A stretch of 16,187 nt of DNA from Clostridiales bacterium (lineage in GTDB: Bacteria; Bacillota; Clostridia; Caldicoprobacterales; DTU083). The notes beneath the pieces were generated by a model that saw only the letters and a program-made list of their open reading frames with translations, made no database searches and had not been told where the DNA came from. The stretch lies in assembly GCA_012512335.1 (NCBI GenBank), contig JAAZEK010000382.1, forward strand, positions 1-16,187, written 5' to 3'. The position numbers and the translations under genes are program-made. This document shows, in pieces, positions 6,168-13,394 of the stretch. Numbering within the stretch: position 1 is the stretch's first letter; the number at the start of each line of letters is the position of its first letter.

Positions 6168-7112
6168 TCATATAACTTTAATAGCTAATTCCTTACACGC
6201 TGAGCCACAGTAACCACAAAGAACGCATTTGTTAGGATTCACTTTAGCTTTTCCATCTATCATAGACAAAGCACCATGATTACAGCGCTTTACGCAACTA
6301 CCACAGCCTTGACACCAATATTCCACTATAAGCTCCCTTTTATAAAGCTTAAGCGCATTGCTTAGACCATGTGGAATACTGCCTTTTGTAAAATAGCCTA
6401 TGTTGGCATCTACTTCTTCTTCCCGCTGCATACCTATGGCTATAGAATGAGTGTTAGGGAAGGCCTTGATGTAGTTTAAGGCATCTTCATATTGTTTTAG
6501 AAGATGTCCACCTCCAAGAGGTTTCATGGTATATATGCCCTTGCCAGCATTCCAGGCAAGAGAAATAGCTTGTTCCATTTCTTCTCTAGTTCCGTCTACT
6601 ATACCTAGCCCTTGATAATTTAAAATAGGGTGAATTACATCAATTTCCTTCATTTTTGCAGCTGCACGTACAGCTGCAATGTAATGGGTTGAGATACCTA
6701 CACCACGAATAACACCTTTCTCCTTCTGATGAATAAAAAATTTCAAAGCTTCATAATGCCCTTTTAGGGTTAGAGGACCTTCTTGTTCGTGAAGGAGAAA
6801 AAAATCCACATAGTCTCTTCCAATGCCTTTTAATGCACGGTCTAAGGTTTCCTGTGCAGTTTTGTAATCATAAGCGTAAGACTTCGTAGATACAATCAAA
6901 TCGGGCTTACGCTTAATAGCTTCCTTAATATATGGATAGGTCTCATACAAGTCGGCAGTGTCAACAAAGTTTATTCCGCAATCTATGGCGTAATTTAGTA
7001 CATGGCTCCCCTCTTTTAGTGACAGATTTCTTTGAAGGGGGCCTATAGTCAGTGCACCAAAGCATATGCGGGATACAGATATTCCCGTATTACCTAAGCT
7101 GTGATATTCCAT
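6168..7112 (-). CDS. Aldo/keto reductase with C-terminal two-[4Fe-4S] ferredoxin domain
   Basis: Residues 1 to about 255 form an aldo/keto reductase TIM barrel with a complete catalytic tetrad: D51 (FVDTADLYE), Y56, K77 (VSTKSY) and H108 (FLLHEQE); NTGISVSRICFG at the start and GVGISTH mid-chain are also typical. The tail holds two ferredoxin motifs, C267-C270-C273-C277 and C296-C299-C302-C306 (Cx2Cx2Cx3C each), so it should carry two [4Fe-4S] clusters. Such fusions are common in anaerobes; they may pass electrons between ferredoxin and NAD(P)H or a carbonyl substrate, but the substrate cannot be read from sequence. No signal or membrane segment, so cytosolic. ATG at 7112, 6 bases after the ireB stop, within the ireB-ruvX unit. 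Family call sure, function open. Confidence 0.92.
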   Translation of the reverse strand: MEYHSLGNTGISVSRICFGALTIGPLQRNLSLKEGSHVLNYAIDCGINFVDTADLYETYPYIKEAIKRKPDLIVSTKSYAYDYKTAQETLDRALKGIGRDYVDFFLLHEQEGPLTLKGHYEALKFFIHQKEKGVIRGVGISTHYIAAVRAAAKMKEIDVIHPILNYQGLGIVDGTREEMEQAISLAWNAGKGIYTMKPLGGGHLLKQYEDALNYIKAFPNTHSIAIGMQREEEVDANIGYFTKGSIPHGLSNALKLYKRELIVEYWCQGCGSCVKRCNHGALSMIDGKAKVNPNKCVLCGYCGSACKELAIKVI

Positions 7113-7118
7113 TGGTGA

Positions 7119-7388
7119 TTATCCATCCAGTCCATTATTCTCCATGTAGGATCGCACAAGTTCTTCTAGGAGCTCATCTCGTTCCAGACGTCTTATAATG
7201 ACCCTTGCATTTTTGTGACTTGTAATATAAGTGGGATCACCTGAAATAAAATATCCTACCATTTGGTTTATGGGATCGTATCCCTTTTCCTTTAAAGCCT
7301 GAAATACTTCCGCAAATATTTCCTTTGGGGTATTCGAAGTTTCTTTTGCTAGGTTGAATTTCATGGTTTCATCAAATTTATTACTCAT
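7119..7388 (-). CDS. ireB: IreB family regulatory phosphoprotein (UPF0297)
   Basis: IreB is a small cytosolic protein that in Enterococcus is phosphorylated by the PASTA kinase IreK and affects cephalosporin resistance. The 89-residue sequence has the family core in order: EIFAEVFQALKEKGYDP, NQMVGYFISGDPTYITSHKN, and ARVIIRRLERDELLEELV. In the N-terminus (MSNKFDETMKF) only T8 sits where the Enterococcus phospho-threonines occur; by my recollection of that protein the earlier site corresponds to Phe5. ATG at 7388. It is probably the first gene of its unit: a possible extended -10 promoter lies upstream in the 102-base gap after whiA. Neighbours ruvX and DUF1292 confirm the call. Confidence 0.94.
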   Translation of the reverse strand: MSNKFDETMKFNLAKETSNTPKEIFAEVFQALKEKGYDPINQMVGYFISGDPTYITSHKNARVIIRRLERDELLEELVRSYMENNGLDG

Positions 7389-7435
7389 AACATCCGCCCT
7401 TCACCTTATCCTAAATCTTCCACAGCTTTCTTTTA

Positions 7436-7444
7436 ATGATATCA
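7436..7444 (-). promoter_or_regulatory. Possible promoter of the ireB unit (extended -10)
   Basis: The minus strand reads TGATATCAT (7444-7436), an extended -10 element (TG-N-TATCAT), about 48 bases before the ireB start. No good -35 is seen at 17-18 bases. The position after the whiA stop, at the start of a new conserved gene set, makes a promoter likely, but the match is modest. Confidence 0.4.
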
Positions 7445-7490
7445 CATGCCATTTCGTTTTGCTACTATAAAATACATCCTACTTAAAATT

Positions 7491-8444
7491 TTATAGATTA
7501 TTTCGATGATCCTCTGCAATCTTATCCAGCTTTCTTAAACGGTGATTCACTCCAGATTTACCCACCTGGGGTGAAAGCATATCACCTAATTCTCGCAAAC
7601 TGGCATCAGGGTACTTAATTCTAAGGTCTGCTATTTCCCTAAGAGAAGGAGTTAAATTGCTAAAACCAATTCGTTCTTTAATATATTCAATGTTTTCAAC
7701 CTGTCTAATAGAAGCATTGATAGTTTTGCCAAGATTTGCAGTTTCACAATTAACGATGCGATTGATATTGTTGCGCATATCTTTGTAGATCCGAATGTTT
7801 TCAAAGTTAAGCAATGCTGTATGGGCACCAATTAAACTGAGTAGGTTAACAATATGCTCTCCCTCTTTTAAATATACTACATAGTTATTTTTACGCTCAA
7901 TCAACTTAGCATGTAATCCCAACTCATTAATCAAATCACAAAGAGCTTCTCCATATTTTTCAGAATGGGCAACAAACTCTAGATGATACGCCTTTTCTGG
8001 GTCACTAACCGAACCGCCACCGAGAAAAGCACCTCTTAGATAAGACTTTTTACAGCATCTTTTACGAACTAGTTGTGGGTTTATATCTAATTGTATCTCT
8101 ACACTATCTTTTATAGTGCGTATCCTCATACAAGTATCCTCTAAAATCTTATTACCATCCTTTGATACTGGCACAAGTAGCACATAGCTATTATTTTTTC
8201 GTAATCTTCGATTCCGTCTTACAAGAACTTCTGGTGCTATTTGATAACTGTCTTTTATCAACATGAAAATTCGACGGGCAATAGAAGCGTTTTCCGTAGT
8301 GAGCTTCAAACTGGCTTTTCGGCCACTAACTTGTTGAACACTTCCACAAGTATGAATTAAGGCAGCTAGCTCCGCCAATCTGCAGCAGGATCTTTTCGTA
8401 ATAATTCTACAAATCTCATTTTTAGCTTTTGAAGAAAACGTCAT
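7491..8444 (-). CDS. whiA: DNA-binding protein WhiA
   Basis: WhiA pairs a degenerate LAGLIDADG homing-endonuclease-like domain with a helix-turn-helix. It controls sporulation and division genes in actinomycetes and affects cell division and chromosome segregation in Bacillus. The 317-residue length is typical. Seen: the N-terminal MTFSSKAKNEICR, the ELAALIHTCGSV block (25-36), YLRGAFLGGGSVSDPEKAYH (the second LAGLIDADG-like repeat), and the C-terminal HTH with LREIADLRIKYPDASLRELG and KSGVNHRLRKLDKIAE. ATG at 8444-8442 with GGGGG 7 bases upstream. It normally follows glmR, but here it follows rapZ directly after a 72-base gap with a possible -10 element. Confidence 0.96.
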   Translation of the reverse strand: MTFSSKAKNEICRIITKRSCCRLAELAALIHTCGSVQQVSGRKASLKLTTENASIARRIFMLIKDSYQIAPEVLVRRNRRLRKNNSYVLLVPVSKDGNKILEDTCMRIRTIKDSVEIQLDINPQLVRKRCCKKSYLRGAFLGGGSVSDPEKAYHLEFVAHSEKYGEALCDLINELGLHAKLIERKNNYVVYLKEGEHIVNLLSLIGAHTALLNFENIRIYKDMRNNINRIVNCETANLGKTINASIRQVENIEYIKERIGFSNLTPSLREIADLRIKYPDASLRELGDMLSPQVGKSGVNHRLRKLDKIAEDHRNNL

Positions 8445-8485
8445 ACAGATACCCCCATTCTATATTCTTAATCATTAAACTATAA

Positions 8486-8516
8486 ATTATAATCCACCTA
8501 TACCAAACATAGTAAA
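8486..8516 (-). promoter_or_regulatory. Possible whiA promoter (-10 only)
   Basis: A perfect TATAAT lies at 8491-8486 on the minus strand, in the rapZ-whiA gap. The best -35 (TTTACT, 8516-8511) is poor and 19 bases away, so this may be chance in AT-rich DNA. Confidence 0.3.
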
Positions 8517-9380
8517 TTACCTTTTTTTATGGATGTCTCTATGCTCTTGAGTTACATGATGACCATGTTCTTTCAGCTTATTAGCTATAGCATCTGCTAT
8601 AGTAACAGAACGATGAACCCCTCCAGTACATCCAATTCCAATAACCAGTTGATTTTTCCCTTCTTTTATATAATTTGGAATCAGAAATTCCAACATATCT
8701 TCTAGCTTATTAAGGAAGGTTTGAGTTTCTGGGAACATGGAAAGATACTCTTTTATAACTGGTTCCTTACCTGTATGTTCTTTAAGTTCCTCAATATAAA
8801 ATGGATTAGCTAAGAAACGAACATCGAAAATCATGTCACCATCCATTAGCATTCCATACTTGAAACCAAAGGAAATCACTGAGATAATGAGTTTTTTCTG
8901 GCTAGACTCATTATCGGAGACTAACTCGCCTATAATTTCCTTCAACTGTTTTGGTTGAAGATTACTAGTATCTATGATATTGGTAGATTTTTGGCGAAGC
9001 TTTTTCAGCCTTTCTCTCTCTAACTGGATACCTTCTATTACTCGGCCTTCCTTCATCATAGGATGAATACGGCGACTTTCCTTGTATCGACGTACTAGTA
9101 CATCATCGGAGGCATCAAGATATAGGATTTCATAAGGATAGCCTGATTCTTGCATGATATCTAAGCAATCGAATAAATCGTCAAAAAAGCCACCTCCCCT
9201 TATGTCTACTACAACAGCTACTTGATCTATCTTTCCTTCAGACTGATAGCATAGCTCTGCAAACTTGGGCATAAGTTTGGGAGGTAGATTATCTATACAG
9301 AAAAAGCCCATATCTTCTAGATAGTGGCTTGCTAGTGTTTTTCCAGCTCCTGAAAGGCCAGTTACAATTATAAAACGCAT
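8517..9380 (-). CDS. rapZ: RapZ/YvcJ family nucleotide-binding protein
   Basis: RapZ proteins bind nucleotides through an N-terminal P-loop domain. In E. coli RapZ is an RNA adaptor controlling GlmS, and in Bacillus YvcJ hydrolyses GTP. This 287-residue copy is full length: Walker A GLSGAGKT (8-15), CIDNLPP (28-34), VVVDIRGGG (57-65), DASDDVLVRRYKESRR, then the C-terminal half with SFGFKYG, FDVRFLANPFY, GIGCTGGVHRSVTIA and the closing HRDIHK. ATG at 9380 behind AAGGAG with 6-base spacing; 21 bases separate it from the PHP gene upstream. In this clade it probably links wall-sugar or carbon metabolism to its neighbours, which is an inference from the murB and hprK context. The usual downstream partner glmR is absent. 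Confidence 0.95.
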   Translation of the reverse strand: MRFIIVTGLSGAGKTLASHYLEDMGFFCIDNLPPKLMPKFAELCYQSEGKIDQVAVVVDIRGGGFFDDLFDCLDIMQESGYPYEILYLDASDDVLVRRYKESRRIHPMMKEGRVIEGIQLERERLKKLRQKSTNIIDTSNLQPKQLKEIIGELVSDNESSQKKLIISVISFGFKYGMLMDGDMIFDVRFLANPFYIEELKEHTGKEPVIKEYLSMFPETQTFLNKLEDMLEFLIPNYIKEGKNQLVIGIGCTGGVHRSVTIADAIANKLKEHGHHVTQEHRDIHKKR

Positions 9381-9401
9381 ATTTGTCTCCTTTTTGTTCG
9401 T

Positions 9402-10151
9402 TCATTTAAGACACATATATTCCTCTGTATTAATAATTCTAGTGGAAGGTATTCCAGCAAGCTTAGCAATTTTTTCTCCTCTTTTAAAATTACCAATATC
9501 TCTGGGGCTATGGGCATCACTATTGATAGAAATAAGTGCTCCTTCCTCTAAAGCTATTTTAGCATATTCCACGGTCATAAATCCATGACTTGCATTTATT
9601 TCAAGGGCTACATTATGTTTAGCTGCAGCCTGTGCAACGGATCTTGTATCAATATCTATACTTTCCCCTGGGTGTGTTAGAATTCTGATTGGATAGCGTT
9701 CCATAGCTTTCACAATTGCAGTTGTATTAGATTGACGTAATTGTTCCCTATTTGTTAAACCAAGCTTGTCCAATCCATTCTTGACAAAGAGTTTACAAAA
9801 ATCATTCCATCCAGCTGGTCTAACAATCTTATGAAATCCCATTAAAATAATATCAAAAGCCTCTAGATATGAGTCAGGGATATCAATCTCCCCATCCAAA
9901 GAAATTATATTAGCTTCAACACCCAGCAAGACTTTGATATCAGAAAATTGATGATTAAGAGTGGAAATCTCTTTCTTCATTTTCCTCAGCTTGGATTTGG
10001 ATATTCCAAACACTAAATGATTAAACCCATGATCAGAAATAGCTATGGCTTTTAAGCTCCTATTCCTTGCAGCCTCTACATTTTCTAAAATTGTTCCTCT
10101 GCCATGACTATAGAGAGTATGGGTATGATAATCAGCAACTAGGTTATACAA
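9402..10151 (-). CDS. PHP-domain phosphoesterase (YcdX-like)
   Basis: A stand-alone PHP (polymerase and histidinol phosphatase) metal-dependent hydrolase. The metal-binding motifs run in order: ADYHTHT (6-12; D7, H9, H11) with SH16, ISDHGFNH, LLGVEANI, MGFHK, ILTHPGE, then INSDAHSP near the C-terminus. This set predicts a trinuclear metal site of the YcdX or histidinol-phosphatase type. The substrate is unknown. I chose TTG 10151-10149 as start (249 residues) because AGGAG lies 11 bases upstream. A GTG at 10163 gives four more residues but overlaps that same ribosome-binding site and has no other, so the start is not settled. It lies 24 bases after murB. A PHP gene in the hprK-murB-rapZ cluster is usual in Clostridia. 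Confidence 0.88.
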   Translation of the reverse strand: MYNLVADYHTHTLYSHGRGTILENVEAARNRSLKAIAISDHGFNHLVFGISKSKLRKMKKEISTLNHQFSDIKVLLGVEANIISLDGEIDIPDSYLEAFDIILMGFHKIVRPAGWNDFCKLFVKNGLDKLGLTNREQLRQSNTTAIVKAMERYPIRILTHPGESIDIDTRSVAQAAAKHNVALEINASHGFMTVEYAKIALEEGALISINSDAHSPRDIGNFKRGEKIAKLAGIPSTRIINTEEYMCLK

Positions 10152-10175
10152 TGATTCATACACTCCTGATAATTA

Positions 10176-11090
10176 TTACATTTCTCCTACTATTCTTACC
10201 TCAGCCTCTAACTCAATCCCTTGCGCTTCCAATACCCTTGATTTTACCTGATCAATCAATTGAATCACATCATTGGCAGTTGCATTTCCCAAATTGATGA
10301 TAAAACCAGAATGTTTCTCTGAAATTTGAGCATCACCTACTCGCATTCCCTTCAAACCGCAGTCTTGAATCAATTTACCAGCATAATAGCCTACTGGTCT
10401 TTTAAATGCACTGCCTGCACTTGGGTAAGTTAATGGCTGTTTTTCTTGTCGTCTCTTGCTTAAGTCCTTTATCATGGCATATGAAGTTTCATAATCACCT
10501 TTTGCAAGCTCCATGACAACTTCTAACACTATTTTCTTGGTGTTTTGTATGATGCTGGTTCGATATTCCAAGCCCATTTGCTCATTATTCAAAGTTTGAA
10601 TTTTACCATCCTCATCCAAAATCGAGACGTACTTTATTACATCCTTCATTTCTCCGCCATAGGCCCCTGCATTCATAGCGACAGCACCGCCCAAAGTGCC
10701 AGGAATTCCACTTGCAAACTCCATACCAGCTAAGCTTGACTTTAATGCCAATCTTGAAAGGGTTGATAATAGAATGCCTGCCTGCGCTTTTATAATTTCA
10801 CCTTCTACCTCAGCATTGCTGAAAGTGTCTGCGATTTTTACAACTGCTCCACGAATTCCATTATCTCGAACCAATAGGTTAGAACCATTGCCCATTATCA
10901 TGAAAGGAACTTGATTATCCACTAGGATATCAATAGAATCTTGTATATGGCCGACTTCTCTTGGCAGAATCATAAGATCAACCAAGCCACCAATCCTAAA
11001 GGAAGTATGATTTTTCATGCTTTCATTTTTTAATAGCTGGTCTTCCTGCAAAATATCACTTAATGCTTGGTAAGCTTTTTCTAAATTCAT
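10176..11090 (-). CDS. murB: UDP-N-acetylenolpyruvoylglucosamine reductase
   Basis: MurB is the cytosolic FAD and NADPH enzyme that makes UDP-MurNAc, the second committed step of peptidoglycan synthesis. The 304-residue protein shows NHTSFRIGG near residue 27, the FAD-binding MGNGSNLLVRD, GMEFASGIPGTLGGAVAMNA and the GAYGGE loop, LEYRTS, PSAGSAFKRP (S227, the catalytic Ser) and LEAEVRIVGE (E297, the catalytic Glu). This arrangement fits the short type II MurB found in Gram-positives. The start is the second in-frame ATG (11090-11088), with AGGAG 8 bases upstream; the first ATG (11096) would be only 3 bases from it. It follows the solute-binding-like gene by 40 bases. Confidence 0.97.
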   Translation of the reverse strand: MNLEKAYQALSDILQEDQLLKNESMKNHTSFRIGGLVDLMILPREVGHIQDSIDILVDNQVPFMIMGNGSNLLVRDNGIRGAVVKIADTFSNAEVEGEIIKAQAGILLSTLSRLALKSSLAGMEFASGIPGTLGGAVAMNAGAYGGEMKDVIKYVSILDEDGKIQTLNNEQMGLEYRTSIIQNTKKIVLEVVMELAKGDYETSYAMIKDLSKRRQEKQPLTYPSAGSAFKRPVGYYAGKLIQDCGLKGMRVGDAQISEKHSGFIINLGNATANDVIQLIDQVKSRVLEAQGIELEAEVRIVGEM

Positions 11091-11130
11091 ATACATAAAC
11101 TCCTATAAAAATCTTTTAACTATCACATAT

Positions 11131-12363
11131 TTACGAGCCTTCATCATTAAGCTTATTCCATAGATGCTCTATCAACTCGTAATTAGATCCAAAGGGTCCT
11201 GTATTCGCTTTATTTAAGGAATCTTCTAGAGTCTTCATTTGGGCATCCTCGTTGTAGAGTTCTAGTTCCTCTATAACAGAAAACATACCGATTATTGATA
11301 GGCTACTTTGAACATCTTCCTCTAATAGTCCTCCCAAAAAAGAGATACAAAGCTCCTTCTTGTCTTCGTTACTTTGTTGTAGTAGACCATAGGCTGCAAT
11401 TTGATCTATGTAATAACCAGACTCATCATCTAAAGGAAGAGGAAATAGCTGAAATTCCACGCCTTTGCCTGCCTCATCAAGATTTCGCAAGTCATAGAGC
11501 ACCTTATTATCCCCTAACAATACAGCCGATCGCTTATCTGGTCCAAATAAACGAAATGCGCTAGCATAAGGCATTTCTTGCATATTATCCGGTGTTATCC
11601 TTACTTCCTCTGCTGTCCATTGCTCTATTGTTTGGAAAGCAGTATTATCTATTATTTTAACACTTTCCTGATAAATCATACCAAGTAGAGGTCTGCTATG
11701 AAAACCGGTATAAGTACAAAAACCATAATAATCGATACTTCTTCTACCATTCTTTTTCTGATGTGCTGCTTTAGTGACTATCGTATTCAAATCTCTGTAA
11801 TCTAAGAATTCTAGATTGCTGTCAAGATCTGCATTCTGTATAGCATCTTGATGCACATATAATCCATAAGAGCCCATCATCCAAGGTAGACCAATTAGTT
11901 TAGTTCCCGCTTGTACTCTTTGCAACGCCAATTCTCTCAATTTACTTCTTTCTTCTTCAGAAAGATAGACAGATAAATCCTCTAGATAATTCTCAGGTAT
12001 AGCTTGCTCGTAAATTCCTAGAGATATCAGGTCAGGTAAAACATCTCTACCGGTATCTCCATGAAGATACATGGCTAAACGTTCAGCGCTTATGGATCTT
12101 ACATCGATAAAAACACCTGGGTTCTTCTTCTCAAAGCTTTTTATATAACTGTCCAACCAGCCCAAGTGAGTGCCTTTTCCCGCCCGCACATAAGGTATAT
12201 CCCAAAGACTGATAACACCCGACCACTCGGGCTTTTTTACCTGAAAAGGATCTTCTGGCAGTCGCTGGCTACGATCTTTAAACCAAGGTGGAAAGAAAAT
12301 CAAAAATAACAAGGTAAGTACTAGTATAAATATAGCAAACGGCTTTACTTTACTCTTCTTCAT
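11131..12363 (-). CDS. Membrane-anchored extracellular solute-binding-like protein (family 1)
   Basis: A 410-residue protein with one N-terminal hydrophobic segment (about 8-27, PFAIFILVLTLLFLIFF) after a lysine-rich start, then an outside domain of solute-binding type: SGVISLWDIPY opening strand, a WLDSYIKSFEKKNPGVFIDV block, DLISLGIYE, KLIGLPWMMGSYGLYVHQD and AAYGLLQQS. This order matches sugar-type ABC binding proteins. There is no Cys after the membrane segment, hence no lipobox, and no clear signal-peptidase site, so it is likely held by its uncleaved N-terminus. No permease or ATPase gene is nearby, so the ligand and any partner are unknown; a sensing or scaffold role is possible. Start: second in-frame ATG (12363-12361), with AAGG 6 bases upstream, preferred over ATG 12384. 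Cotranscription with hprK and murB is likely. Confidence 0.82.
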   Translation of the reverse strand: MKKSKVKPFAIFILVLTLLFLIFFPPWFKDRSQRLPEDPFQVKKPEWSGVISLWDIPYVRAGKGTHLGWLDSYIKSFEKKNPGVFIDVRSISAERLAMYLHGDTGRDVLPDLISLGIYEQAIPENYLEDLSVYLSEEERSKLRELALQRVQAGTKLIGLPWMMGSYGLYVHQDAIQNADLDSNLEFLDYRDLNTIVTKAAHQKKNGRRSIDYYGFCTYTGFHSRPLLGMIYQESVKIIDNTAFQTIEQWTAEEVRITPDNMQEMPYASAFRLFGPDKRSAVLLGDNKVLYDLRNLDEAGKGVEFQLFPLPLDDESGYYIDQIAAYGLLQQSNEDKKELCISFLGGLLEEDVQSSLSIIGMFSVIEELELYNEDAQMKTLEDSLNKANTGPFGSNYELIEHLWNKLNDEGS

Positions 12364-12460
12364 AGGGAACCTTACCCCCTCCATACTTCTTAGCTAACTC
12401 CTACTTCATTTATATGGATTGTCAGAAAAAAGTATGACTAGGGTTATCCCCTGTTTATGA

Positions 12461-13390
12461 TTATTCTTCCATACTAGCTGCCATCATTGCAGCTAAGCGA
12501 TTATCCAACTCTTTTGCCGCATTATAGCCCATATGTTTCAATCTCCAGTTACGAACTGCAACTTCAATAATAATAGCTAAATTACGGCCAGGCCTTACAG
12601 GTAATATTACTTTTGGTAGCTTTGCACCAAGAATTTCCGTATATTCCTCTGTCAGCCCCAAACGATCATATTCTTTGTTGCTGTCCCAGAATTCCAGATA
12701 AACTACCATATCAATGGCTTTTGTATTTATTACTGCTCCTACCCCATACATAGCTTTTATGTCTATGATACCTATGCCTCTTATTTCCATAAAATGGCGT
12801 ATCACCTCTGGCGAGTCGCCGATTAGGCGGTTTTCTGCTACTTTTTTTATTTCAACCGCATCATCCGCTACTAGTCTGTGGCCACGCTTTATGAGCTCTA
12901 GAGCTGTTTCACTCTTCCCTATTCCGCTTTCTCCCATGAGGAGAACCCCTTCGCCGTAGACGTCTACTAATACTCCATGACGTGTAATTCTAGGTGCTAG
13001 AGCTGAATCCAAATAGTTAATCATTCGATGAATAACACTGGTAGTTGACTTACGGGAACGTATTATAGGACATTTATATTTCTTGGCAACCTCAATTAGG
13101 TATTCTGGAATATCCATATTTCTAGAGATCAAAACACAAGGAATACCAGATCTGAAAAATCTATCCAGCTGCACTTTCCTATTATCGGGATCCATGCTAT
13201 CCAAGTAGGTCATTTCTACTTTACCTATTACTTGTATTCTTTCTATAGCAAAATAATCAAAAAAACCAGCAAATTGCAGACCTGGACGATTAATATCACT
13301 CGTTTCAATATCAATAGATAGAGAATTGCCTTCATATATCACTTCCATATCCAATACCTGAATCATGTCTTCAATTGAAATCCTGCTCAC
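12461..13390 (-). CDS. hprK: HPr kinase/phosphorylase
   Basis: HprK/P phosphorylates Ser46 of HPr with ATP and removes it by phosphorolysis, the central switch of carbon catabolite repression in Firmicutes. The 309-residue protein is full length: an N-terminal regulatory domain (to about 130), HGVLVDVYGEGVLLMGESG leading into Walker A GESGIGKS (153-160), HRLVADD (171-177), the HprK signature EIRGIGIIDI (202-211), and the C-terminal PVRPGRNLAIIIEVAVRN and MGYN. H138 fits the conserved catalytic His of the family. The start is GTG 13390-13388: AAGGGG lies 7 bases upstream at the end of the HAD gene. A TTG one codon earlier is only 4 bases from it. It is nearly fused in expression with the HAD gene. 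ptsH is not in this window. Confidence 0.97.
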   Translation of the reverse strand: MSRISIEDMIQVLDMEVIYEGNSLSIDIETSDINRPGLQFAGFFDYFAIERIQVIGKVEMTYLDSMDPDNRKVQLDRFFRSGIPCVLISRNMDIPEYLIEVAKKYKCPIIRSRKSTTSVIHRMINYLDSALAPRITRHGVLVDVYGEGVLLMGESGIGKSETALELIKRGHRLVADDAVEIKKVAENRLIGDSPEVIRHFMEIRGIGIIDIKAMYGVGAVINTKAIDMVVYLEFWDSNKEYDRLGLTEEYTEILGAKLPKVILPVRPGRNLAIIIEVAVRNWRLKHMGYNAAKELDNRLAAMMAASMEE

Positions 13391-13394
13391 CAAG

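Noticed and set aside
12426..12452. Weak hairpin (aggg/ccct) with a T-run after hprK
   Set aside because: Only 4 base pairs, and the T-run lies 8 bases away from the stem; too weak to call a terminator.
12364..12460. CATATAAA region as a promoter for the solute-binding-like gene
   Set aside because: TATAAA has no acceptable -35 (TCATAC at 17 bases); the CTGACA nearby has no -10 at the right distance.
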